DNA of 64,000 nt from Litoribrevibacter albus (GCF_030159995.1 NZ_BSNM01000015.1:310001-374000); one strand, 5' to 3'; counted from the first letter of the stretch, positions 36,177 to 47,157 are shown. A program made the numbers and translations. Notes: a model not told the origin generated them from the sequence alone.

Positions 36177-36920
36177 TCAGATCGGCGTAATTTCAAAATC
36201 AATTAAGTCGAATCGGCCTTGATCTAACTTAAGGTACCAGCCTTTTTTATCCCAATCGCCCAAGACGATTCGTTCTGCATGTGTGGAATGCAAGGCTAAT
36301 GCGACTTCAGGAAGTGGGTGGCGGGCAGGTCTGTGGGTGTGACCATGAATGACGATCGGGATCTTCCTATCGAGCATTTCCTGCTCAATTGTTTCAGGTG
36401 TAACATCAAGAATGCTGTAGTCCTGAATATCCCTTCCTTTGCTTTTATTTCGTAACTTCTGTCCGATGTTATTACGAACTTTTTTGGGAAGTCTTAAAAA
36501 CAGCCATTGGACAATCGGGTTACGAACAATGCGACGATATTTTTGGTAGTTTTCATCACTTGTGCACCACAGGTCACCATGTGACAGCAGGAATTCCACC
36601 AGTCCGATTTTATGGACAATAGGATCAGGCAGTAACTCAACTTGGGCTAACTGGCTGAATCGCTTACCAAGCATGAAGTCACGATTACCGTGCATGAAAT
36701 AGGTTTTAATTGAACGACTTGCTAACTGACTTAGTTTTTCACAGACGTCCAATTGAAATGATGAGAGTAAGTCGTCTCCAACAGAGACTTCAAAGAAATC
36801 ACCCAGAATATAAAGGGTATCGTTGGGCTGAAGCTGATTTTCCAGAAATAGAAAAAACGCCCGGGTGAGATCCGGGCGTCCTTCATGCAGATGTAAATCT
36901 GATATAAACAGAGTGCTCAT
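36177..36920 (-). CDS. lpxH: UDP-2,3-diacylglucosamine diphosphatase
   Basis: Fourth step of lipid A synthesis: cleaves UDP-2,3-diacylglucosamine to lipid X and UMP at the inner membrane surface. 247 residues with the calcineurin-like metallophosphatase motifs in order: SDLHLHEGRPD, LGDFFEVSVGDD, HGNRDFML, LSHGDLWC and HGHTHRPARH. Orientation and spacing (30 bases downstream of ppiB) indicate a ppiB-lpxH operon, the order found in Pseudomonas from memory. Confidence 0.96.
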   Translation of the reverse strand: MSTLFISDLHLHEGRPDLTRAFFLFLENQLQPNDTLYILGDFFEVSVGDDLLSSFQLDVCEKLSQLASRSIKTYFMHGNRDFMLGKRFSQLAQVELLPDPIVHKIGLVEFLLSHGDLWCTSDENYQKYRRIVRNPIVQWLFLRLPKKVRNNIGQKLRNKSKGRDIQDYSILDVTPETIEQEMLDRKIPIVIHGHTHRPARHPLPEVALALHSTHAERIVLGDWDKKGWYLKLDQGRFDLIDFEITPI

Positions 36921-36950
36921 AGATTAAATATGACTCAATGAATTCTCTGA

Positions 36951-37448
36951 TTATTCTTCGACAACTTCTGCTTTTTCGATGATAACGTCTTCAACAGGAA
37001 CGTCTTGGTGACCCATCGCCATAGTCGTTGGCACTTTCTTGATTTGCTCAACAATGTCCATGCCTTCAACGACTTTACCGAATACTGCATAACCCCAGCC
37101 TTCCATTGTTTCAGCTGTGTGATCAAGGAAAGTGTTGTCAGATACGTTAATGAAGAACTGAGCAGACGCAGAGTGTGGATCCATAGTGCGAGCCATTGCG
37201 ATCGTACCAGTCATGTTGCTTAGACCGTTGTTCGCTTCGTTCTTGATTGGGTCGTTTGTGCGCTTTTCTTTCATTCCTGGCTCAAAGCCACCGCCTTGAA
37301 TCATGAAACCATTAATAACACGGTGGAAGATCACGCCATCATAGAAGCCGCTTTTTACATATTCTTCGAAGTTTTTCGCTGTTTCTGGTGCTTTTTCGAA
37401 GTCGAGTTGGATGTCGATGTTACCAAAATTGGTGGTTAGACGGATCAT
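36951..37448 (-). CDS. ppiB: Cytoplasmic peptidyl-prolyl isomerase B (cyclophilin)
   Basis: Catalyses cis-trans isomerisation of prolyl bonds in the cytoplasm. 165 residues without a signal peptide, the usual size. Cyclophilin motifs: [16 protein letters not shown] with the catalytic arginine, [21 protein letters not shown] and [14 protein letters not shown]. First gene of the operon with lpxH and divergent from glnS, 184 bases apart. Confidence 0.96.
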   Translation of the reverse strand: MIRLTTNFGNIDIQLDFEKAPETAKNFEEYVKSGFYDGVIFHRVINGFMIQGGGFEPGMKEKRTNDPIKNEANNGLSNMTGTIAMARTMDPHSASAQFFINVSDNTFLDHTAETMEGWGYAVFGKVVEGMDIVEQIKKVPTTMAMGHQDVPVEDVIIEKAEVVEE

Positions 37449-37632
37449 GAATAGCCTCTACCTTAATTTAAATTCAGATTGTTGACCGGTTTTACTGTTC
37501 GGACCAGTAGCACTAAGCAGTGCACGAAGGTACAATTCTTTCCAGTTATTACATGATACGATTTTGAACGACTTAAAAAAACACGTTTGTTTTATAGAGC
37601 GTTTTTTCTTTTTAGGGGAAATGATTTTAACC

Positions 37633-39312
37633 ATGGCAACATCTGAGGCTCCAAGTACTCCTAGTAATTTTATCCGCCAGATCATTGATAAAGATTTAGA
37701 TTCGGGTAAGCACTCTAACATTGTGACGCGTTTTCCACCTGAGCCGAACGGCTATCTACATGTGGGTCACGCAAAATCTATTTGTTTAAACTTTGGTATC
37801 GCTCAGTCGTATCAAGGTGTTTGTAATTTGCGTTTTGATGATACGAATCCAGAGAAAGAAAACCCTGAATACATCGAGTCCATTCGTAACGATGTAGAGT
37901 GGTTAGGGTTTCAATGGCCAGGGGAGCCTAAATTCGCATCCAACTATTTTGATCAGCTTCATGGCTACGCGATTGAATTGATCAAGGCTGGCAAGGCGTA
38001 TGTCTGTGAATTGACACCTGACGAAGCGCGTCAATACCGTGGTAACTTGAAAGAGCCAGGTAAAGACAGCCCTTATCGTAATCGTTCAGTTGAAGAAAAT
38101 CTGGATCTATTCGATCGCATGAAAAATGGCGAATTCGAAGAAGGTAAGATGGTGCTTCGCGCCAAAATTGATATGGCGTCTCCTAACATGAATATGCGTG
38201 ACCCTATCATCTACCGTATTCGCTTTGCAGAGCATCATCAGACTGGCGATAAGTGGTGTGTATATCCAATGTACGATTTTACGCATCCAATCTCTGATGC
38301 GTTGGAAGGCATTACTCACTCTCTGTGTACGTTAGAGTTTGAAGATCACCGTCCGCTGTATGACTGGTTGTTAGATAATATTTCGATTGAATGCCATCCG
38401 CAGCAAATTGAGTTTGCCCGTTTGCAATTGAACTACACAGTAACCAGTAAGCGTAAACTGAAGCAGCTTGTTGATGAAGGGCATGTGACAGCATGGAATG
38501 ACCCTCGTATGCCAACCATCTCAGGTATGCGTCGTCGTGGTTATACACCAGCAGCGATTCGTAGATTCTGTGATTCGATTGGTGTCGCTAAGGCGAATAG
38601 CACGGTCGATGTGGCTATGCTGGAAGCGGCGATTCGAGATGATTTGAATGACAACGCGCCACGTGCGATGTGTGTTTTGAATCCATTAAAGATCACCATT
38701 CAAAACTATCCGGAAGGGCAAGTTGAGCAGTTGTCTGCGCCTTTGCATCCGCAGAAGGAAATGGGTGAGCGTACGTTGCCTTTCACTCGTGAAGTCTTTA
38801 TCGATAAAGATGACTTCCGCGAAGAAGCAAACAAGAAATTCAAACGCTTGGTGTTGGGCAAAGAAGTGCGTTTACGTAATGCTTATGTAATTCGTGCCGA
38901 TGAAGTGATTAAGGATGCCGATGGTGAAATTACCGAAATCATCTGTACTCATGATCCTGATACCTTGGGTAAAAACCCGGAAGACGGTCGTAAAGTAAAA
39001 GGTGTAATTCACTGGGTGTCCGCAACGGAATCACTGCCTGCTGAAGTTCGCTTGTATGATCGCTTGTTTTTGGATGAGAACCCTGATGGAAATAAAGAGA
39101 AAAGTTTCCTTGAGTTGATTAATCCAGAGGCCTTGACGGTTGTTAAAACAGCTAGGGTAGAGCCAAGTGTTGCCGAGGGTCAGCCAGAGCAAGGTTATCA
39201 GTTTGAGCGTGAAGGCTATTTCTGTATTGATAGTAAAGACAGTCAGCCTGATCAATTGGTATTGAATAAAACCATTGGGCTGCGTGACACCTGGGCTAAA
39301 ATTGGCGACTGA
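37633..39312 (+). CDS. glnS: Glutaminyl-tRNA synthetase
   Basis: Charges tRNA-Gln with glutamine in the cytoplasm. Class I signature motifs are clear: [15 protein letters not shown] (HIGH element) and [10 protein letters not shown] (KMSKS-like element). The N-terminus aligns with E. coli GlnS from [12 protein letters not shown] chose the ATG at 37633 (559 residues); an ATG at 37621 is only one or two bases from AGGGGA and so less likely, and 37564 is unsupported. The C-terminal half holds the two beta-barrel anticodon-binding domains. Confidence 0.96.
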   Translation: MATSEAPSTPSNFIRQIIDKDLDSGKHSNIVTRFPPEPNGYLHVGHAKSICLNFGIAQSYQGVCNLRFDDTNPEKENPEYIESIRNDVEWLGFQWPGEPKFASNYFDQLHGYAIELIKAGKAYVCELTPDEARQYRGNLKEPGKDSPYRNRSVEENLDLFDRMKNGEFEEGKMVLRAKIDMASPNMNMRDPIIYRIRFAEHHQTGDKWCVYPMYDFTHPISDALEGITHSLCTLEFEDHRPLYDWLLDNISIECHPQQIEFARLQLNYTVTSKRKLKQLVDEGHVTAWNDPRMPTISGMRRRGYTPAAIRRFCDSIGVAKANSTVDVAMLEAAIRDDLNDNAPRAMCVLNPLKITIQNYPEGQVEQLSAPLHPQKEMGERTLPFTREVFIDKDDFREEANKKFKRLVLGKEVRLRNAYVIRADEVIKDADGEITEIICTHDPDTLGKNPEDGRKVKGVIHWVSATESLPAEVRLYDRLFLDENPDGNKEKSFLELINPEALTVVKTARVEPSVAEGQPEQGYQFEREGYFCIDSKDSQPDQLVLNKTIGLRDTWAKIGD

Positions 39313-39375
39313 TGCTTTGTCTTACTTTCTCTCTCTGTGTCTCAGAAAGTGTTAATTGAGGCTTTAGAGCTCCCA

Positions 39376-39405
39376 AAAAAAACCGGCTATTCAGCCGGTT
39401 TTTTT
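39376..39405. terminator. Bidirectional intrinsic terminator between glnS and folD
   Basis: CCGGCT-ATTC-AGCCGG stem flanked by a long A tract and a seven-T tract, between two convergent genes. Confidence 0.94.
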
Positions 39406-39420
39406 ATATCTGAAAAATGA

Positions 39421-40278
39421 TTATTTGTCGTGAAGCTCAGCGCAGGCAAATAATGTATTTTCCATCAGTGTGGCAACCGTCATTGGGCCTACACCGCCAG
39501 GAACTGGGGTGATCCATGCTGCGCGTTTGGCTGCTTCTTCGTACTCAACATCGCCCACTAACTTACCATTGTCTAGGCGGTTGATACCTACATCCACTAC
39601 AACTGCACCATCAGGAATCCATTCGCCTTTAACTAGACCTGGTTTGCCGGCTGCAGCAATTACGATGTCTGCTTGAGCAAGGTGGCTAGGAAGATCTTTA
39701 GTGAATCGGTGAGTTGTTGTTACTGTGCAGCCTTTGATGAGTAGTTCAAGACCCATTGGGCGACCAACAATATTTGATGCGCCAACAATCACGGCATGCT
39801 TACCATGAAAATCGATACCGGTAGATTCCAGAAGAGTTACTACACCTTTTGGTGTGCAAGGACGTAAAACCGGCAGGCGTTGTGCCAAACGGCCTAGGTT
39901 GTATGGGTGGAAGCCATCAACGTCTTTGTCCGGGCGGATTCGCTCCAGAATAGAATCTGAATTTAGATGTTGAGGTAGTGGTAGCTGAACCAGGATGCCG
40001 TCAATGGCTTCATCTGCATTTAGTTCATCGATAAGTTCTTCTAATGACTCTTGGCTAGTGTTTTCAGGAAGATCAAACGACTTGGAAAGAAAACCAACCT
40101 GCTGACATGATTTACGTTTGTGGGCTACATAAACCTGAGATGCTGGGTTACCGCCGACTAATACAACCGCTAAACCTGGAGCGCGCTTGCCTTGTTCAGC
40201 ACGAGCCGCAACTTGCTTCGCGATAGTGTTCTTAATGTCTTCGGAGATTTTTTTACCATCAATGATTTGAGCTGTCAT
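39421..40278 (-). CDS. folD: Bifunctional methylenetetrahydrofolate dehydrogenase/cyclohydrolase
   Basis: Interconverts 5,10-methylene-, methenyl- and 10-formyl-tetrahydrofolate, using NADP. 285 residues with all family motifs: [13 protein letters not shown] containing the catalytic lysine, [23 protein letters not shown], the Rossmann segment [13 protein letters not shown], and [15 protein letters not shown]. Convergent with glnS and divergent from the tRNA pair. Confidence 0.97.
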   Translation of the reverse strand: MTAQIIDGKKISEDIKNTIAKQVAARAEQGKRAPGLAVVLVGGNPASQVYVAHKRKSCQQVGFLSKSFDLPENTSQESLEELIDELNADEAIDGILVQLPLPQHLNSDSILERIRPDKDVDGFHPYNLGRLAQRLPVLRPCTPKGVVTLLESTGIDFHGKHAVIVGASNIVGRPMGLELLIKGCTVTTTHRFTKDLPSHLAQADIVIAAAGKPGLVKGEWIPDGAVVVDVGINRLDNGKLVGDVEYEEAAKRAAWITPVPGGVGPMTVATLMENTLFACAELHDK

Positions 40279-40474
40279 CGTTTTTGGTCCTGTCTAATGT
40301 GGACTGAGATCTTGGCTAGGCCAGTCCGTAGAAAATTTGCGCGCATTTTCTCACGACAGTTTAAGTATGTCATCTTTAAGTGTGGGAATAGGTAAGACAT
40401 ATTTGTTTTGTATGGTGACGGGGGAGGGTAAATACCTGATGTTTGATATCTGAATAAAAAGTTTCAAAAAAGAG

Positions 40475-40502
40475 TTGACCGACGAAAAAAGCTGATTATA
40501 AT
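40475..40502 (+). promoter_or_regulatory. Strong sigma-70 promoter for the tRNA-Arg/tRNA-Leu transcript
   Basis: TTGACC (40475-40480) and a perfect TATAAT (40497-40502) are separated by 16 bases. The start would be near 40509, about 38 bases before tRNA-Arg. Confidence 0.75.
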
Positions 40503-40546
40503 TTGCGTCCACTTGAGATGGTCGCCGCAAGGTTGTCGAACTAAAT

Positions 40547-40623
40547 GCGCTCGTAGCTCAACCGGATAGAGCAACGGCCTTCTAAGCCGTAGGTTGCAGG
40601 TTCGAGTCCTGCCGGGCGTGCCA
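40547..40623 (+). tRNA. tRNA-Arg(UCU)
   Basis: 77 bases with encoded CCA. Acceptor GCGCTCG pairs with CGGGCGT (a G-U pair at the end), D arm GCTC..GAGC, anticodon stem ACGGC/GCCGT enclosing loop CTTCTAA with anticodon TCT, and T arm GCAGG/CCTGC around TTCGAGT. Reads AGA codons. Same transcript as tRNA-Leu. Confidence 0.95.
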
Positions 40624-40660
40624 TTTACGGTTGTAGATCTTCTTAAGTGCTTTTCAAAAT

Positions 40661-40745
40661 GCGGAAGTGGTGAAATTGGTAGACACGCTGGATTTAGGTT
40701 CCAGTGCTTCACGGCGTGAGAGTTCGAGTCTCTCCTTCCGCACCA
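40661..40745 (+). tRNA. tRNA-Leu(UAG)
   Basis: 85 bases with encoded CCA and a long variable arm. Acceptor GCGGAAG pairs with CTTCCGC, anticodon stem CTGGA/TCCAG encloses TTTAGGT with anticodon TAG, variable arm TGCTTCACGGCGT, T loop TTCGAGT. Reads CUA and probably other CUN codons. Confidence 0.95.
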
Positions 40746-40958
40746 TCTACTCTCTCTTTATTCATTGTTTTTCTCGTTCATCTGTTTGTCATTCTTATCC
40801 CCTTAAAATCTAAGATTTTTCTTGATTCTCGCTTCGTCAATCCTTAAAGTAGCGGTTTATTTTTTTGCCGTACTGATGCTATTCGGGCTGACTATTAAAT
40901 AAGTGCCAGCATCAACCAAGGCGTCATTACGAATTTAGTTAAATTTTGAGGAAGTTCC

Positions 40959-42266
40959 ATGCAAGTTTCAGTTGAAACAACATCTGGCCTAGAGCGCAAA
41001 ATGACGGTTGCGATTCCTTCTGATCGAATCGATTCTGAAGTAGAAACGCGTTTAAAAGATACAGCTAAGCGTGTTCGTATCGATGGTTTCCGTCCAGGTA
41101 AAGTTCCTATGCGTGAAGTTAAGCGTCGTTATGGCTTGGGTGTGCGTCAGGAAGTTCTAAGCGAATTGATGCGTTCTACGTATTTCGAAGCAGTAATGCA
41201 GGAAAAATTGAACCCAGCTGGCGCTCCATCTATTGAGCCTGTTGATCTGACTGAAGATTCTGGTTTCTCTTACGTTGCAACGTTTGAGGTGTATCCTGAG
41301 TTTGAAGTTAAAGGGATGGATGCTGTTGAAGTAACTCGTCCTAACGTAGAAATTTCAGATGAAGATGTATCTGAAATGATCGACATTCTTCGTAAGCAGC
41401 AAGCTACTTGGGAAGAAGTAGAGCGTGAAGCGGCTGACGGCGATCGCGTTACTATCGATTACGTTGGTACAAAAGACGGTGTAGAGTTTGATGGTGGTAA
41501 GGCAGAAAACGCTCCTCTTACTCTAGGTTCTAATACTTTTATTCCTGGCTTTGAAGACGGTTTAGTTGGTACTAAAGCTGGCGAAGAGAAAGTTCTAGAC
41601 CTAACTTTCCCGGAAGATTACGGAAATAAAGATCTAGCTGGTGCTGCAGTGCAGTTCGCTGTAACTGTGAAAGCGGTTTCTGAGCAGAAGCTTCCTGAAT
41701 TGAATGATGAGTTCTATGCTCGTTTTGGCGTTGAAGGTAATGACGAAGAGTCATTCCGTGCTGAAGTTAAGAAGAACATGGAGCGTGAGCTTGATCAAGC
41801 TGTGAAAACCAAGGTTAAAAACCAGGTTATGGACGGTTTGATTGAACAAAACGACGTTGATGTTCCAGCTGCGCTAGTTAGTGAAGAAATTGATCGTATG
41901 CGTCAGCAAGCTGTTCAGCAGTTTGGTGGTGGTCAAGGTTTTGATCCTAAGTCTCTTCCTGCTGAAATGTTCCAGGATCAAGCTAAGAAGCGTGTACATG
42001 TAGGTTTGGTGGTTGCTGAAATCATTAAAGCTAACGAATTGTCTGCTGACGAAGAAAAAGTTGATGCGATGTTGAATGAAATGGCTTCTGTATATCAAGA
42101 GCCTCAACAAGTAATCGACTGGTACAAAAACAACCCTGAGCAATTGAATCAGCTTAAAGCTGTAGTTCTTGAAGAGCAGGTTGTAGAAAAAGTACTTGAG
42201 TCTGCAAAAGTAGAAGAAAAAGAAATGAGCTATCAGGACGCTGTTAAGCCTGAAGGCCAAGCGTAA
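40959..42266 (+). CDS. tig: Trigger factor
   Basis: Ribosome-bound chaperone and prolyl isomerase that meets nascent chains. 435 residues. The N-terminal ribosome-binding signature FRPGKVPMREVKRRYG lies near residues 44-60; the FKBP-type isomerase domain spans about 150-245 (DRVTIDYVGTKDG, FIPGFEDGLVGTKAGEEK); the remainder is the helical chaperone body. Gene order tig-clpP-clpX-lon is the usual gammaproteobacterial one. A long hairpin terminator follows, partly separating it from clpP. Confidence 0.97.
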   Translation: MQVSVETTSGLERKMTVAIPSDRIDSEVETRLKDTAKRVRIDGFRPGKVPMREVKRRYGLGVRQEVLSELMRSTYFEAVMQEKLNPAGAPSIEPVDLTEDSGFSYVATFEVYPEFEVKGMDAVEVTRPNVEISDEDVSEMIDILRKQQATWEEVEREAADGDRVTIDYVGTKDGVEFDGGKAENAPLTLGSNTFIPGFEDGLVGTKAGEEKVLDLTFPEDYGNKDLAGAAVQFAVTVKAVSEQKLPELNDEFYARFGVEGNDEESFRAEVKKNMERELDQAVKTKVKNQVMDGLIEQNDVDVPAALVSEEIDRMRQQAVQQFGGGQGFDPKSLPAEMFQDQAKKRVHVGLVVAEIIKANELSADEEKVDAMLNEMASVYQEPQQVIDWYKNNPEQLNQLKAVVLEEQVVEKVLESAKVEEKEMSYQDAVKPEGQA

Positions 42267-42310
42267 TAGTTTATTTCTTGATCCTGAACGCTATGTTTAG
42301 GAAATAAAAC

Positions 42311-42362
42311 AATAGCACTTGTCGCGAGTGGTTCCATTCGGCAACGACAGGTGCTATTTTGT
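42311..42362 (+). terminator. Terminator or attenuator after tig
   Basis: A 14-base-pair stem (AATAGCACTTGTCG with CGACAGGTGCTATT, one G-U pair) encloses a 20-base loop and is followed by a short T tract. It lies 100 bases before clpP. Confidence 0.75.
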
Positions 42363-42458
42363 ATCAGATAAAGAATTTAAAAAGTAAAAGTCTGATTTTG
42401 CTTATAAAGTGAGCATTTTTTCAGGGAAATTTATCAAAACTGAGGGAGTGGACGGTTA

Positions 42459-43118
42459 ATGACTAACTATCCTTTTGGTAGCCCGTTTTCATCAATGAAT
42501 GGTATGGATGTGACTGATCCAAGTTCTGCTTTGGTTCCTATGGTTATTGAGCAGACATCACGCGGCGAGCGTTCGTACGATATTTATTCTCGTCTGTTAA
42601 AAGAACGTGTGATCTTTTTGGTAGGACAAGTAGAAGATCATATGGCGAATCTTATTGTCGCTCAGCTATTGTTCTTAGAGTCAGAAAACCCTGATAAAGA
42701 CATTCATTTGTACATTAACTCTCCGGGCGGATCTGTAACGGCAGGGCTTTCGATCTACGACACGATGCAGTTCATCAAGCCGAATGTAAGTACTATGTGT
42801 ATTGGTCAGGCGTGTTCAATGGGTGCATTCTTGTTGGCGGCCGGTGAAAAGGGTAAACGTTATGCGTTGCCTAATTCACGAGTGATGATTCACCAGCCGA
42901 GTGGTGGTGCTCAAGGTCAGGCGTCAGATATTAAAATTCATGCTCAAGAGATTTTGGATTTGCGTGATCGCTTGAATCGTACATTATCGGATCACACTGG
43001 TCAGCCATTGGAAACAATCGAGCGTGACACAGAGCGAGACAACTTTATGTCGGCAAATCAGGCTCAAGAGTATGGTTTGGTCGATGCAGTGCTCGACAGA
43101 AGAGAATCTGCGTCCTAA
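42459..43118 (+). CDS. clpP: ATP-dependent Clp protease proteolytic subunit
   Basis: Serine protease that forms the double-heptamer chamber working with ClpX or ClpA. 219 residues. Catalytic residues are visible: the nucleophile in [16 protein letters not shown], the histidine in [10 protein letters not shown], and the aspartate in the TERDNFM region. [12 protein letters not shown] begins the mature enzyme; the first 20 or so residues are a probable cleaved propeptide. Followed 60 bases later by clpX. Confidence 0.97.
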   Translation: MTNYPFGSPFSSMNGMDVTDPSSALVPMVIEQTSRGERSYDIYSRLLKERVIFLVGQVEDHMANLIVAQLLFLESENPDKDIHLYINSPGGSVTAGLSIYDTMQFIKPNVSTMCIGQACSMGAFLLAAGEKGKRYALPNSRVMIHQPSGGAQGQASDIKIHAQEILDLRDRLNRTLSDHTGQPLETIERDTERDNFMSANQAQEYGLVDAVLDRRESAS

Positions 43119-43178
43119 TATACCCAGAATAGATGCCGATATTTTATAGTGGCAGGTAAAGATTGAACGGAGTAGTCG

Positions 43179-44462
43179 ATGTCCGACGAAACTAAAAAAG
43201 GCGACGATAACGGAAAGCTTCTGTATTGTTCGTTTTGTGGTAAAAGTCAACACGAAGTTAAAAAGCTGATCGCAGGCCCTTCGGTATTCATCTGTGATGA
43301 GTGTGTTGATCTGTGTAACGATATTATTCGTGAAGAAGTACAGGAAGCGGAGTCAGAGTCACAAGGTGACCGTTTGCCTTCGCCTCATGAAATCAAAGAA
43401 ACTCTTGATGAGTATGTAATCGGTCAGGATAAAGCAAAGATTGTTTTGTCTGTGGCTGTTTACAACCACTACAAGCGACTTCGTTATGGAGATCGTGGTG
43501 GTGACGTAGAGCTTGGTAAGAGTAATATTCTGTTAATTGGTCCTACCGGAAGTGGTAAAACACTTTTGGCAGATACCTTGGCTCGTTTGCTGAACGTACC
43601 ATTCACTATTGCTGATGCAACCACATTGACGGAAGCTGGCTATGTGGGTGAAGACGTTGAGAACATTATCCAGAAGCTTTTGCAGAAATGTGATTATGAT
43701 GTAGAGCGTGCGCAAATGGGCATCGTATACATCGATGAGATTGATAAGATCTCTCGCAAATCTGATAACCCTTCAATTACACGAGATGTATCGGGTGAGG
43801 GTGTTCAGCAGGCATTGCTTAAGCTTATTGAGGGTACTGTTGCTTCTGTTCCACCTCAAGGTGGTCGTAAGCATCCTCAGCAAGAGTTCCTGCAAGTTGA
43901 TACTTCAAATGTATTGTTCATCTGCGGTGGCGCCTTTGCTGGTTTAGATAAAGTTATTCGTGATCGTACTGAAAAGAGCGGCATTGGTTTCTCTGCTGTT
44001 GTTGCAAGTAAAGATGATTCCAAGCAAGTTGGCGAAATTTTAGGTGAAGTAGAAACCGAAGATTTGGTTCGCTATGGTCTGATTCCTGAATTCGTTGGTC
44101 GTTTGCCGGTAGTGGCAACTCTGACTGAGCTGGATGAAGAAGCTTTGATTGAGATTCTTGTTGAGCCGAAAAACTCTTTAACCAAGCAATATTGCAAGTT
44201 GTTTGAGATGGAAGGGGTTGAGCTGGAGTTTAGAGAGGATGCTCTGAGGGCTGTTGCTCGCAAAGCTCTGGAACGTAAGACTGGTGCTCGTGGTCTTCGA
44301 TCAATTCTGGAATCTGTCCTTCTAACGACAATGTATCGTATTCCTTCAGAAGACAATGTCACTAAAGTCGTCATTGATGAAAGTGTAATTAATTCTGAGG
44401 CTGAACCTCTACTTATTTATGAATCTCAAGATGCTCCTAAAGTAGCGTCTTCTGAAGATTAA
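43179..44462 (+). CDS. clpX: ATP-dependent Clp protease ATP-binding subunit
   Basis: AAA+ unfoldase that recognises tagged substrates and feeds ClpP. 427 residues. N-terminal zinc-binding domain with four cysteines (YCSFCGKSQ and [10 protein letters not shown]); Walker A GPTGSGKT; Walker [11 protein letters not shown]; pore loop GYVGEDVE; and the IGF-type ClpP contact GIGFSAVV. Forms an operon with clpP and ends at its own terminator before lon. Confidence 0.97.
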   Translation: MSDETKKGDDNGKLLYCSFCGKSQHEVKKLIAGPSVFICDECVDLCNDIIREEVQEAESESQGDRLPSPHEIKETLDEYVIGQDKAKIVLSVAVYNHYKRLRYGDRGGDVELGKSNILLIGPTGSGKTLLADTLARLLNVPFTIADATTLTEAGYVGEDVENIIQKLLQKCDYDVERAQMGIVYIDEIDKISRKSDNPSITRDVSGEGVQQALLKLIEGTVASVPPQGGRKHPQQEFLQVDTSNVLFICGGAFAGLDKVIRDRTEKSGIGFSAVVASKDDSKQVGEILGEVETEDLVRYGLIPEFVGRLPVVATLTELDEEALIEILVEPKNSLTKQYCKLFEMEGVELEFREDALRAVARKALERKTGARGLRSILESVLLTTMYRIPSEDNVTKVVIDESVINSEAEPLLIYESQDAPKVASSED

Positions 44463-44469
44463 ATAATTA

Positions 44470-44493
44470 AAAAGGCCCTTTTTAGGGCCTTTT
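44470..44493 (+). terminator. Intrinsic terminator after clpX
   Basis: GGCCCT-TTTT-AGGGCC stem preceded by A residues and followed by TTTT, eight bases after the clpX stop. Confidence 0.88.
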
Positions 44494-44590
44494 CCTTGTA
44501 TTTAACGTATTAGTCCCCACATTATCCTAAAGACTGATTTGCCGGTGTTTATTTTCTGTTTTGACCGGTGTTAACCGAGAGGATGTGTCT

Positions 44591-46990
44591 ATGTCTGCAA
44601 CCGAAATTGATGATGTAATTGAGTTGCCTGTCTTACCGCTGCGAGATGTCGTTGTTTTTCCGCATATGGTAATTCCATTATTTGTAGGAAGAGAAAAGTC
44701 GATTGCTGCTCTAGAAGAAGCAATGGCTGATGAAAAGAAAGTATTTTTGGTTGCTCAGAAAGATGCAAACGATGATGATCCTGCGCCTAAAGACCTGTAT
44801 GAGATAGGCACAATCGCAACCATTCTTCAAATGCTTAAGCTTCCTGATGGTACAGTAAAAGTATTGGTTGAAGGTTTAGATCGTGCTCGTATCGAAGACT
44901 TCATTGATCAGGATGAAATGCTTGTCGCACAAACTTCTATTATTGAAGTAGAAGAGAGTGAAGGCCAGTACGATGACGTTGTTGAATCCGCGATCGAAGA
45001 AGTTGAGAAGTACGTAAAGCAGAGCAAAAAACTTCCATCTGAAGTTCTGAATGCGGTTAAGAGCATTACTTCATTGGATCGTTTAACAGATACTCTTGCT
45101 TCTCACATCTCTTCGCTGAAGGTCTCAGAAAAACAAGCGCTTTTGGAAATGTCTGATCCTTTGGATCGCTACGACGAAATTCTTGGCATTATTGATCGTG
45201 AACTTGATGTTGTTCAGGTGGATAAGCGAATTCGTGGTCGTGTTAAAAAACAAATGGAAAAGAGCCAGCGCGAGTACTATTTGAATGAGCAAATAAAAGC
45301 CATTCATAAAGAACTGGGCGAGATGGATGAAGGCTCTGGTGAGCTGGATGAGCTGGAGAAGAAAATCCAGGTCTCAGGTATGCCAAAAGAAGCTCGTGAT
45401 AAAGCGGGTTCCGAACTTAAGAAATTAAGAATGATGTCTCCTATGTCGGCTGAGGCTTCTGTTGTTCGTGGATATCTGGATTGGTTGGTTAATGTACCTT
45501 GGAAGAAGCGTTCTAAAGTCCGTTTAGATTTGCAACGTGCAGAAGAGGTTCTGAATGAAGATCACTACGGTCTTGAAGAAGTTAAAGATCGTATTATCGA
45601 ATATTTAGCCGTTCAAAAACGCGTTAAAAAATTGAAAGGTCCGGTTTTGTGTTTGGTTGGGCCTCCAGGTGTGGGTAAAACCTCGTTAGGTCAGTCAATT
45701 GCTCGTTCGACAAACCGTAAGTTTGTTCGTATGGCGTTGGGTGGTGTCCGTGATGAATCTGAAATCCGTGGCCACAGAAGAACGTATATAGGTTCTATGC
45801 CTGGTAAGTTGATTCAGAAAATGTCCAAGGTTGGTGTTAAGAATCCACTGTTCCTTCTTGACGAAATTGACAAGATGGGTATGGATAACCGAGGTGACCC
45901 TGCGTCTGCATTATTGGAAGTTTTAGATCCAGAACAAAATAATTCTTTCAATGATCATTACATGGAAGTGGATTACGACCTGTCTGACGTGATGTTTGTG
46001 TGTACTTCGAACTCAATGAATATTCCTGCGCCTTTATTGGATCGTATGGAAGTTATTCGTATTCCAGGTTACACGGAAGATGAAAAGGTAAACATCGCTC
46101 AGAAATATCTGATTCCAAAGCAATGTAAGAATAACGGTCTGAAAGAAGGTGAATTGGAGTTACCTGAAGCGTCTCTTCGCCACCTTATTCGTCACTACAC
46201 CCGTGAATCAGGTGTGCGTGGTTTAGAACGTGAAATTGCCAAGGTGTGCCGAAAAGTGGTCAAAGCTGCCGCTTTGGGCAAAGAGGCGGTTGCAGAAGTT
46301 CAGCCAGAAGCGTTGGAAGATTTGATTGGTGTGCAGAAGTTCAAATACGGTATCGCTGAAGAAGAGAACAAGGTTGGTCAGGTGACTGGCTTAGCCTGGA
46401 CTCAGGTTGGTGGTGAACTGTTGACGATTGAAGCTGTAACTATGCCTGGTAAGGGAAGAACGATCAAGACTGGTTCTCTTGGTGATGTGATGCAGGAGTC
46501 TATTCAAGCTGCTACAACGGTTGTTCGTAGTCGTTCCAAGGTACTTGGAATTCCTGAAGACTTCTATGAGAAGCAAGATCTGCATATCCATGTGCCAGAA
46601 GGTGCTACTCCGAAAGATGGACCTAGCGCGGGTACGGCAATGTGTACAGCAATGGTGTCGGTTTTAACTGGCGTTCCTGTTCGTTGTGATGTAGCAATGA
46701 CCGGTGAAATTACCCTACGTGGACAAGTCTTACCGATTGGTGGGTTAAAAGAGAAATTACTCGCTGCTCATCGTGGTGGAATTAAAACGGTTATTATTCC
46801 TGATGATAATATTCGCGATTTGAAAGAAATTCCTGAACATATTAAGGAAGATTTGGAAATTAGAGCGGTAAAATGGATTGATGAAGTCCTTGATATTGCT
46901 CTTGAATACTTGCCTGAGCCTGGAAATGAAAGCATTAATGAGGCTTCAGCGGAGGCTGAAAATGGCAATGACCGTATAAATGCACATTAA
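44591..46990 (+). CDS. lon: ATP-dependent Lon protease
   Basis: Single-chain AAA+ serine protease that degrades misfolded and regulatory proteins. 799 residues from the ATG at 44591, which follows GAGAGG with good spacing; an upstream TTG at 44561 is unlikely. N-terminal LON substrate domain (LPVLPLRDVVVFPHMVIPLF), coiled-coil region, ATPase with Walker A GPPGVGKTS, and the C-terminal protease domain with the catalytic serine in PKDGPSAGTAM and lysine in GGLKEKLLAAHRGG. No sigma-32 promoter is obvious upstream. Confidence 0.98.
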   Translation: MSATEIDDVIELPVLPLRDVVVFPHMVIPLFVGREKSIAALEEAMADEKKVFLVAQKDANDDDPAPKDLYEIGTIATILQMLKLPDGTVKVLVEGLDRARIEDFIDQDEMLVAQTSIIEVEESEGQYDDVVESAIEEVEKYVKQSKKLPSEVLNAVKSITSLDRLTDTLASHISSLKVSEKQALLEMSDPLDRYDEILGIIDRELDVVQVDKRIRGRVKKQMEKSQREYYLNEQIKAIHKELGEMDEGSGELDELEKKIQVSGMPKEARDKAGSELKKLRMMSPMSAEASVVRGYLDWLVNVPWKKRSKVRLDLQRAEEVLNEDHYGLEEVKDRIIEYLAVQKRVKKLKGPVLCLVGPPGVGKTSLGQSIARSTNRKFVRMALGGVRDESEIRGHRRTYIGSMPGKLIQKMSKVGVKNPLFLLDEIDKMGMDNRGDPASALLEVLDPEQNNSFNDHYMEVDYDLSDVMFVCTSNSMNIPAPLLDRMEVIRIPGYTEDEKVNIAQKYLIPKQCKNNGLKEGELELPEASLRHLIRHYTRESGVRGLEREIAKVCRKVVKAAALGKEAVAEVQPEALEDLIGVQKFKYGIAEEENKVGQVTGLAWTQVGGELLTIEAVTMPGKGRTIKTGSLGDVMQESIQAATTVVRSRSKVLGIPEDFYEKQDLHIHVPEGATPKDGPSAGTAMCTAMVSVLTGVPVRCDVAMTGEITLRGQVLPIGGLKEKLLAAHRGGIKTVIIPDDNIRDLKEIPEHIKEDLEIRAVKWIDEVLDIALEYLPEPGNESINEASAEAENGNDRINAH

Positions 46991-47003
46991 ATTACAAAAA
47001 AGT

Positions 47004-47036
47004 TGCCTCAAAGTGAAAAAAAAGTGCTTTGAGGCA
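47004..47036 (+). terminator. Hairpin after lon
   Basis: TGCCTCAAAG and CTTTGAGGCA form a 10-base-pair stem around an A-rich loop, 14 bases after the lon stop. The T tract that follows is weak (GTTACTTTTG), so termination may be partial. Confidence 0.65.
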
Positions 47037-47127
47037 GTTACTTTTGTTTGGATTTAGGTAAAATAACTCGCACTTAAATAAGAAACTGAGCGTGCTAAGG
47101 ACAGATAAACTCTAGCCTCTCTCGTGC

Positions 47128-47157
47128 TTGACAGGGTAGACAGGTAGTTGTTATAAA
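47128..47157 (+). promoter_or_regulatory. Sigma-70 promoter for hupB
   Basis: Perfect -35 TTGACA (47128-47133) and TATAAA (47152-47157), 18 bases apart; TTATAA one base earlier gives 17. The predicted leader to the GTG at 47244 is about 80 bases. Confidence 0.7.
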